Below are positions 57,775 to 64,000 of a stretch of DNA of 64,000 bases, piece by piece; the first letter of the stretch is position 1; each line of letters starts with the position of its first letter. Origin of the DNA: Mesocentrotus franciscanus. Taxonomy: Eukaryota; Echinodermata; Echinoidea; Camarodonta; Strongylocentrotidae. The notes beneath the pieces were generated by a model. It ran no database searches and was not told where the DNA came from. It saw only the letters and a program-made list of their open reading frames with translations. The DNA is taken from positions 31,792,264 through 31,856,263 of the forward strand of contig CP137668.1 of assembly GCA_037976565.1 (NCBI GenBank), given 5' to 3'. Both the position numbers and the translations under genes were made by a program.

Positions 57775-57935
57775 ATTAGTAGTAGTACTTTTACTAGTAT
57801 TATTATCATTATTATCATTATTATTTTTATGAATATGATGAATATGATGATGATGATACATATTATCATTATTAATATTATTATTATAATTATCATTATT
57901 ATTATATCATTATTATCAGCAGCATCGTCAGCATA
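57775..57935 (+). repeat. (ATT)n/(ATG)n microsatellite
   Basis: Imperfect trinucleotide tract of about 160 bp. Confidence 0.93.
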
Positions 57936-58440
57936 ATCATGAATGGCAGTAGTGTAGTAGTACATGTTGCCGTAGGCCTAATAGTAGTGGTATCATTCTG
58001 ATCCTTGTTTTTTTAAGCAGATGTTTCTGCATTTATTGGAAAATCAAATACAAAATATTCAAATACCAATAATAGTATATAATATAATTGATTTACATAA
58101 AAGGTGACAACTGAAATACATACACACACACATGTATATATATAATTGAACAATTTGAAAGTACGGAGGTAAGTATAAGAATCAAGATAAAAGCAGAGGC
58201 CAACTATCATAAGCATGAACGCTTGGGTCGATAGCATCCGGGAGGATGGGGGGCACATGACGCTGTTATAGAAGTAGTGCGGGAGAATAGAGTCTCACGT
58301 AAAGATTTTTTTTTTCAGAAAGTATTCAAATAAAAAATGTGAAGAAAGTAAAGAGAGACAAAAAAGAAGAAGAAGAGAAAGTTGCAAGTGTGTACATGTG
58401 GGTGTGTGCAGGTGAAAGTGTTCGATTCGTTTTTGTTCAT

Positions 58441-59971
58441 GAACTGGTCATCTTAAATTCAATTATATAATCAAACAATTAAAATATTTAAGATCCTATT
58501 AATGTTTATGAATATTTGGATATTAAATAGTTTTTTCATCGAGGCTTTGAATGAATTAAGAGATGCAGAGAGTTTAATATAGTTAGGTAAAGCATTCCAA
58601 ATATCTGGACCATGGTGTCTTATCGATTTATAGGCCAAAATAACTTTTGGGTTAGTTAAATGAAGGTCGGATGAGTGTCGTGTAGGATAGGAATGCATAT
58701 TACTAGTGTAAACAACAATATTTTGAAATGCTAATGGTATTTATCCAAAATTTATACATAAACATTGCAGTTTGAAAAATGTGAATATCAGCAATTTGTA
58801 ATGTTTTTAGTTATAAAATATTGGATCAGTATGGGCTAAATAATGTGAATGTGTACAAATACGGAGTGCTTTCTTTTTTTCTTTTGGAGACGATATATTA
58901 AGTTAAACATAATTTTCATCTTATTACTATAACCCCATACTATGTTACATTGAGATATGTATGAAATAATGAAATAATTGTAAAGCATAACAAGTGACTT
59001 TTGTGAAAGATAATATTTTAATTTATATAGAATGCCTTTGCCTCTCGAGACTAACATGCAAATGTTATTGATATCACTATTCCAAGTTAGATATAAAACA
59101 ATCATTACACCTAATAATTTGGTAACTTCTTTTTTAATTATGGGCATGTCATCTATACAAATATTATAATTAAGTTCATGTTTAGAGTGTATGTTTTTGA
59201 AATAAATATAATAAGTCTTATTAATATTTAGAGAGAGTTTATTGGATTTGAACCAAGATGATAATTTGTGTAATTCTGAATTGAGGGTTGTAATAGGAAT
59301 GCTTAAACCTTTATGTGAATAAAATACGTTAGTATCGTTTGCGAACAAAACGTATGTTAGGAGTGGTGATGCATTAACAATATCATTCATATATATATAT
59401 TAAAAACAGTAAGAGCCTTGTGGTACTCCGCACTTTACGGTGGAAATATTAGATGTTTTAGATTTTAAAATAACATATGGGTGTCTATTACGCGAATAGT
59501 CTTCAAATCAAGAAAGTACAGTTCCTCTCACTCCATATGCTTTTAATTTACGAATTAATATACGATGGTCTATGGTATCGAATGCCTTCGATATGTCCAT
59601 AAAAACACCTACAATGTGTTCTTTTTTAGAGAGGGAATCAGTTATTTTGTCACATAATTGTAGAATAGCATAATCAGTAGAGTGATTCTCGCTAAATCCA
59701 TATTTATTAGGAATTAATAGGATATTCATAATTGAGAAAGAATATAATCGTTTATATCGGAATTATTTTTCCAACTTTTAGTGGGTCGGGGAAAATCCCT
59801 TGGGAAAGAGATAAATTAAAGATATGTGATAACGGGGAAGCTGTGAAGTAAATTATTTGTTTTAATAAAGATACACTTAATTCATCATAGCCGCTAGATT
59901 TACGAACAATTTCTAAAATCTCTTGAATATTTGTTTTATTAAAAAATAAGGATTGATTAACGTTATCATTT
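58441..59971 (-). pseudogene. LINE (CR1/L2/jockey-like) reverse transcriptase, broken
   Basis: Minus-strand frames give, in order, SSGYDELSVSLLK, PLSHIFNLSLSQGIFPDPLK, KYGFSENHSTDYAILQLCDK, VGVFMDISKAFDTIDHRILI (catalytic block), VKCGVPQGS, YVLFANDTNVF, FKSNKLSLNINKT, KLLGV and a C-terminal YPTRHSSDLHL … GPDIWNALPNYIK. The YADD site reads FAND, losing a catalytic Asp, and frameshifts and stops separate the blocks. This is the 3' half of a dead element. Confidence 0.88.
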
Positions 59972-61137
59972 AACCCTAATAAGGCCGGGGGCATTATGCC
60001 TCCCCTCCGCGATTTTTTTTTCTGATTGTTCGGGAACGCATACGGATGAGGCCCCGCCGCTTCATGACTTTATTCTTTCGAGTCTTGGGCATCTTTTAAA
60101 ACAATCTTTTTTTTAATCGGACCTACCGCTACAAAGTCACGTGACCTTTTGTCTTTACATGTCGGCCCGAAAATCGCTAATTTTTTTGATTTGTATACAA
60201 AACATATGGAAATATCATTTTCCCTAAAAAGAGATAAAACATTGGTTATTTGGTCTTGTTTAAAGTTTAGGTGTTTGTTTTGGGGGTCAAAATAGTTGAA
60301 TTATAGTTAGAAATTAAATAAAACAACAAAAACAATGAAATACATAAGTTTAAAAAACAATGAAATACATAAGAAATTATCAAAACAAGAGATAACATAA
60401 GGAATAACCTGGCTCTTCCAAATTTGTTGTCGTATTATTATTCCAAAAGGTCTAACAAATATATGTAGTGAAAAAGAAAGCTTAAATATGAAGAATATAT
60501 GATTTATGGGTAAAAATGTGAATTTTATGACCTAATTTGCATAATTTACCATAAATATGCAAATGAGTGAATTTTTCCAAAAAATTGAATGTACTATAGT
60601 ATTCTATACACTTCACTTGACATGCATGCAAATTTTCAAGGCGATCGGCCGTTTCACGGCCGAGATCTAAGGGGCCATAAAGCCCCCAGCCGCGTCTTTT
60701 TTTTCCGTAAGGTAGCCATCCTAGGATGCATATTAATATTTGAATATATAAATATTTGCGTTGGTACGGTGAGGTGGAGATCAAATTTAAAATGAAATCG
60801 GCCAGATTCTGGACTAAATTAACCAGTATGTCGCAATGATTATGGACAAGTTACGACCTGGGTAGTCATTCGTTTACGGTAAGCCTCCCGATTTTGTCGC
60901 AATGTCACTTATTTAAAGTAAACTTTGCTTTGCATTTGTAATTTTTGTATGAAATCTCATATTTGATAAACTATCGCATCAGATTCCGTGTGCGTGCGTA
61001 TCATGAATATTGATGACTAGCGCATGACGTATAGGTCCTATTGAGCCAATCAAATGTAGCGACAGGATGGCTACCTTACGGAAAAAAGACGACCCCGGCC
61101 GTATTAAAACCTCAAATAGCCTGGCCTTTTAAGGGTT
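59972..61137. mobile_element. DNA element inserted in the LINE, TTAA-type ends (tentative)
   Basis: The left end TTAACCCTAATAAGGCC and the right end GGCCTTTTAAGGGTTTA are inverted (CCCTWAWAAGGCC). They are flanked by TTAA on the left and TTTA on the right, suggesting a TTAA target as in piggyBac-like elements with one decayed copy. LINE protein motifs resume on both sides, which supports an insertion. A second inverted pair inside (CGTAAGGTAGCCATCCT at about 60706-60722 and its complement at about 61066-61082) may mark a nested element. Confidence 0.55.
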
Positions 61138-61918
61138 TAGTATTTCAAAAAAACATTCTCTTTATTGATTAATTTGGAAGCTTAATCTGGTCCAATATCA
61201 GTTAAGTATTTATTGAATGCATCAGCAACATCATTTGGGTCATGAATATGATGCCCATTGTCTTTAAATTCAATATTATTTAGAGTATCCGTTTTCATCC
61301 CTAAAATGTCATTAATTGTTTGCCATGATGATTGATTATTATCTTTACTATTTTCAACTTTATTACAATAGTATAACTTGCGTGACAATCGAATAATTGA
61401 AGTCAATTTATTACGGTACTTTTTATATTTATTTTGATTTTCATTTGTAGGTGATCGAAGTGATATTTTATATAAACAAATTCAAAAAGATATTGATTTA
61501 ATTATACCTTGAGTAATCCATGGTCGTTTATTTGTCTTTTTGATTTGACTTAATTCTTGTGAGGGCACATTTTTATCATAATGACAAAGAAGTTTGTTTA
61601 TAAATTGTTCATATGAACTGTTCACATCTCTTTCAAAATGGATATCATACCAAACTTCTTGACTCAAGTCTATCTTTAAGGATTCTAGATTACGCTTTGT
61701 TTCTTTACGTCATGTTGTATGTTCTTTATTGGGAACTTTTAATAAGTGTTTATCATTCGGACATATCGAAAATATGGGTAAATAGTCTGAAATATCATAG
61801 TATATTATTCCATTCTGTTTATTATCTAATACGTTTGAGAAAATATTATCAATTATGGTATGTGTTACGTTTAAAAGAAAATGAAGATAACAAATTAGTA
61901 AAATATTGGCCAATAAGA
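61138..61918 (-). pseudogene. LINE endonuclease C-terminus and linker to RT
   Basis: The minus strand reads IIDNIFSNVLDNKQNGIIYY then DISDYLPIF (the SDHxP position, with His changed to Tyr), EVWYDIHFERDVNSSYEQF, KRPWITQGI, LYYCNKVENSKDNNQSSWQ and DVADAFNKYLTDIGPD. This is the usual order for the segment between endonuclease and reverse transcriptase. Several stops. Confidence 0.82.
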
Positions 61919-61926
61919 GTATAAGG

Positions 61927-62965
61927 GGCTTTTACTAAACACGCGAGTCGCGGCGCGCTGGAAAACACTCGGGTCACGGCTCGCTGGGCCCATTGTTTGT
62001 TAATGGTGTCTTCGAATCGGCTTTATAAGGGGAAAAATTTATTGAAGAAGAGATTTGAAATAATCGTTTATCATTATAATCTTTCTTTAATCCTCTCGTC
62101 ACATCCCTCGCATTATTCCTCCTTTCACCTCTTCTTTCATCCTTTATTTATGAATATCTTTATCTTTGATTCTCCTACCATCCATTTCTTTAATTCCTTC
62201 TGCTATAACTTCTTAATCGTATTTCTGCCTTCTGTCGTAGTTTCTTTGTCATTCTCTCTTCATTTTTTTTTAATTCCATCATGTAATCATTACGATATTC
62301 TTTGTTGGTTGCCCGTATCATCTTATGTGTTCTTATGCAATTTTTTTTATCGTTCTTCTACATCTTTAATTCTTTCTCTCCTTTCATTTTCCCCATTCAT
62401 TCCTCATTTCCTCTAGGCCTACAATGTAACTCTTTATTTTCTGCAATTCATCTTCCCCATCTTTATGTTAATTTTTAATTCTTCTGGTGCATTCTACCAC
62501 AATTTTCCTTGAGGCCAATAACATACTCTGTTTCTGCATTTCTCTCTTTTCCCTTTTCTTCTATAATTTGTTCTTAATTTCTCACAATTCATCTTCTCAC
62601 TCTTTCAAATCTTCTTTGTTTCCTTCCTATTAATAGGCCTCTCATATTCCCTTGTAACACTATTACACTTTCTTTAATATCCACTTTATCTACCTAATAT
62701 TTTGTCTTTCTTAATGTCAGCCTTAATTCTTGTCTTCTTCTTTTTCTATCATTAAAAAACACAATGGCAACTTCCAAGTTCTATTTTTAAGTAAATTTCC
62801 CCACGTACCCCCCGTTGAGAAATGCTTAAAAACAGTCGCTAATTTAAGATAAGATTTTCTCAGCGTGTTGGGCCGATTTGTAGACACCATTAAAAGAAAT
62901 TGGCCCAGCGAGCCTTGACCCAAGTGTTTTCCAGCGCGCCGCGATCCGAGTGTTTAGTAAAAGCC
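61927..62965. mobile_element. 1039-bp DNA transposon (hAT-like) nested in the LINE, perfect 8-bp target duplication
   Basis: Flanked by GTATAAGG at 61919-61926 and 62966-62973. Inverted ends of about 65 nt begin GGCTTTTACTAAACAC and share GCGGCGCGCTGGAAAACACT. The 8-bp duplication points to hAT or a related superfamily. The interior is pyrimidine-rich with no transposase. It splits the LINE endonuclease directly after GDFNIDMSLPY. Confidence 0.92.
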
Positions 62966-62973
62966 GTATAAGG

Positions 62974-63644
62974 TAAGGACATGTCGATATTAAAGTCTCC
63001 CATGATATACATATCTTTATTTTCTCTAGAAATTAATTCGAGACATGATTGTAATTTATCTAAAAATGTGTCGGCTACATTATTAGTTGGTCTATACGTT
63101 ACCCCAACGATTTTATTCTTATGATTATCATCAATAATTTCTAAAAATAATGTTTATATTCCTTTAAATTGAATAGCATGTCTTATTTTACATTGTAAAT
63201 AATTACGAGTATAAAAAGCGACACCTTCTCCCTTTCCACGTTACGGTCTGTAAGAATTAATTCATAATTCTCAATATTGAATATTGAAGGAGAAGTTGAG
63301 TGTAACCAGGTTTCAGTAATTCTTCTCAAAGAAAATGGAAAAGGGGTAGATAACATTTCTTCAAAATTATCGAAATTCTTTTGTATGCTTCGAATATTAA
63401 TGTTTAATAAACTAAAAGTGTGATGATTAATGTTGGGTCCTATTGAATTAAATGTTGAATTAAAGTCACTAGTAGTATAATATTTACTCTGGGGTGTAAA
63501 AACTTGATCATTCAATACATTTGTTAAAGCCATAAAAATGTAAAATTTGGTGTGGCGACCAGTATAAATGTAAATTGTGTGTTTAGAGCGTGCATGTGCA
63601 TGTAGGAGTGCATGTGCATTTATTATGGGTGTCGGCAAAACCAA
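62974..63644 (-). pseudogene. LINE apurinic-type endonuclease N-terminal part
   Basis: The minus strand reads FSLLNINIRSIQKNFDNFEE, TETWLHS, IENYELILTDR, KIVGVTYRPTNNVADTFLDK and DMYIMGDFNIDM. These are the endonuclease motifs (N-x-R, E-T-W, Y-R-P, GDFN) in order, with frameshifts near 63230 and a stop near 63140. The start of the LINE is unclear and probably lies near 63540. Confidence 0.88.
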
Positions 63645-64000
63645 AACAAATCATGGGGATGTACATGTTCACTTTTGCGTGACTATCAGACAGACTCGGG
63701 GCTGGTGACAGTGTTTAATATGGTCATTATTTAAAAAAATACTTAGAAATGTAACATGTAAGAGGGTTTCTTTTTTTTAAGTACTGTTATCATTTAAAAT
63801 TACAGGGATCAATTGTTTTTGATACGTACTGCCTTTTAAGTTACAAAGAAAGATGGGTAATACTATATACTATATAAGGGGGTAGATAAGGGAACAACGT
63901 TAATCATCAAGGACTGGATTATGAATGACAGAAGATTAGGGATTCACAGGGAGGGGGATATGAGAATACCTTTGCTTTACCACAAGTAATATAAATGCGC
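63645..64000. other. Non-coding end of window
   Basis: AT-rich sequence 5' of the LINE; nothing recognised. Confidence 0.6.

Noticed and set aside
58655..58700. Minus-strand sequence translating to YPTRHSSDL, resembling the well-known peptide from sequencing adapters
   Set aside because: The DNA differs from adapter sequence at several bases and continues in frame with the conserved LINE C-terminus (GPDIWNALP), so it is native sequence.

Overview
This is a gene-sparse, AT-rich, repeat-laden metazoan nuclear segment: multi-exon genes with GT-AG introns, many trinucleotide and dinucleotide microsatellites, nested retroelements, tRNA-derived SINEs and short inverted-repeat DNA elements. The domain content (Ly6-like, PAN/apple, C-type lectin, peptidoglycan-recognition protein, single-exon rhodopsin-type receptor) and repeat style suit a marine invertebrate deuterostome. 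I favour an echinoderm, but this is inference; a hemichordate, amphioxus or mollusc is not excluded.

Layout. 1-15184 (+): the 3' part of a gene built from a tandem array of about 2.36 kb units. Each unit carries an exon pair (77 + 223 nt) encoding one cysteine-rich Ly6/uPAR-like domain plus a Thr/Pro linker. Seven second exons and six first exons lie in the window, followed by a terminal PAN-domain exon. Units 2-5 carry frameshifts. 15185-25825: mostly non-coding with several inverted-repeat elements. 25826-26878 (-): a rhodopsin-family GPCR in one open exon. 27000-29990: simple repeats, a palindrome and a SINE relic. 29999-42108 (+): a nine-exon gene, reconstructed by splice phase to exactly 625 codons, encoding signal peptide, two C-type lectin domains, a PAN domain and an LDLR-B (YWTD) type propeller region. 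Its introns hold a Penelope-like element, MITEs, a SINE and partial copies of its own exon 2. 45331-48770 (-): four exons of a peptidoglycan recognition protein that keeps the amidase metal-ligand pattern. 48800-58400: a repeat nest with a 1.1 kb fold-back element, two inverted copies of a 0.4 kb repeat, degenerate short-period repeats and a decayed reverse transcriptase. 58441-63650 (-): a broken LINE interrupted by two DNA elements, one with a perfect 8-bp target duplication.

Three of the four protein genes look like secreted or surface recognition molecules of the innate-immune type, and two of them share a PAN module. The most unusual items are the array of identical-exon Ly6 units ending in PAN, the CTLD-CTLD-PAN-propeller architecture, the complementary (CT)n/(GA)n tracts around exon A of most units, and a Penelope-like 3' region with a hammerhead-ribozyme-like core. 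All coding calls come from reading frames, splice phase and motif recognition; no database or RNA evidence was available.
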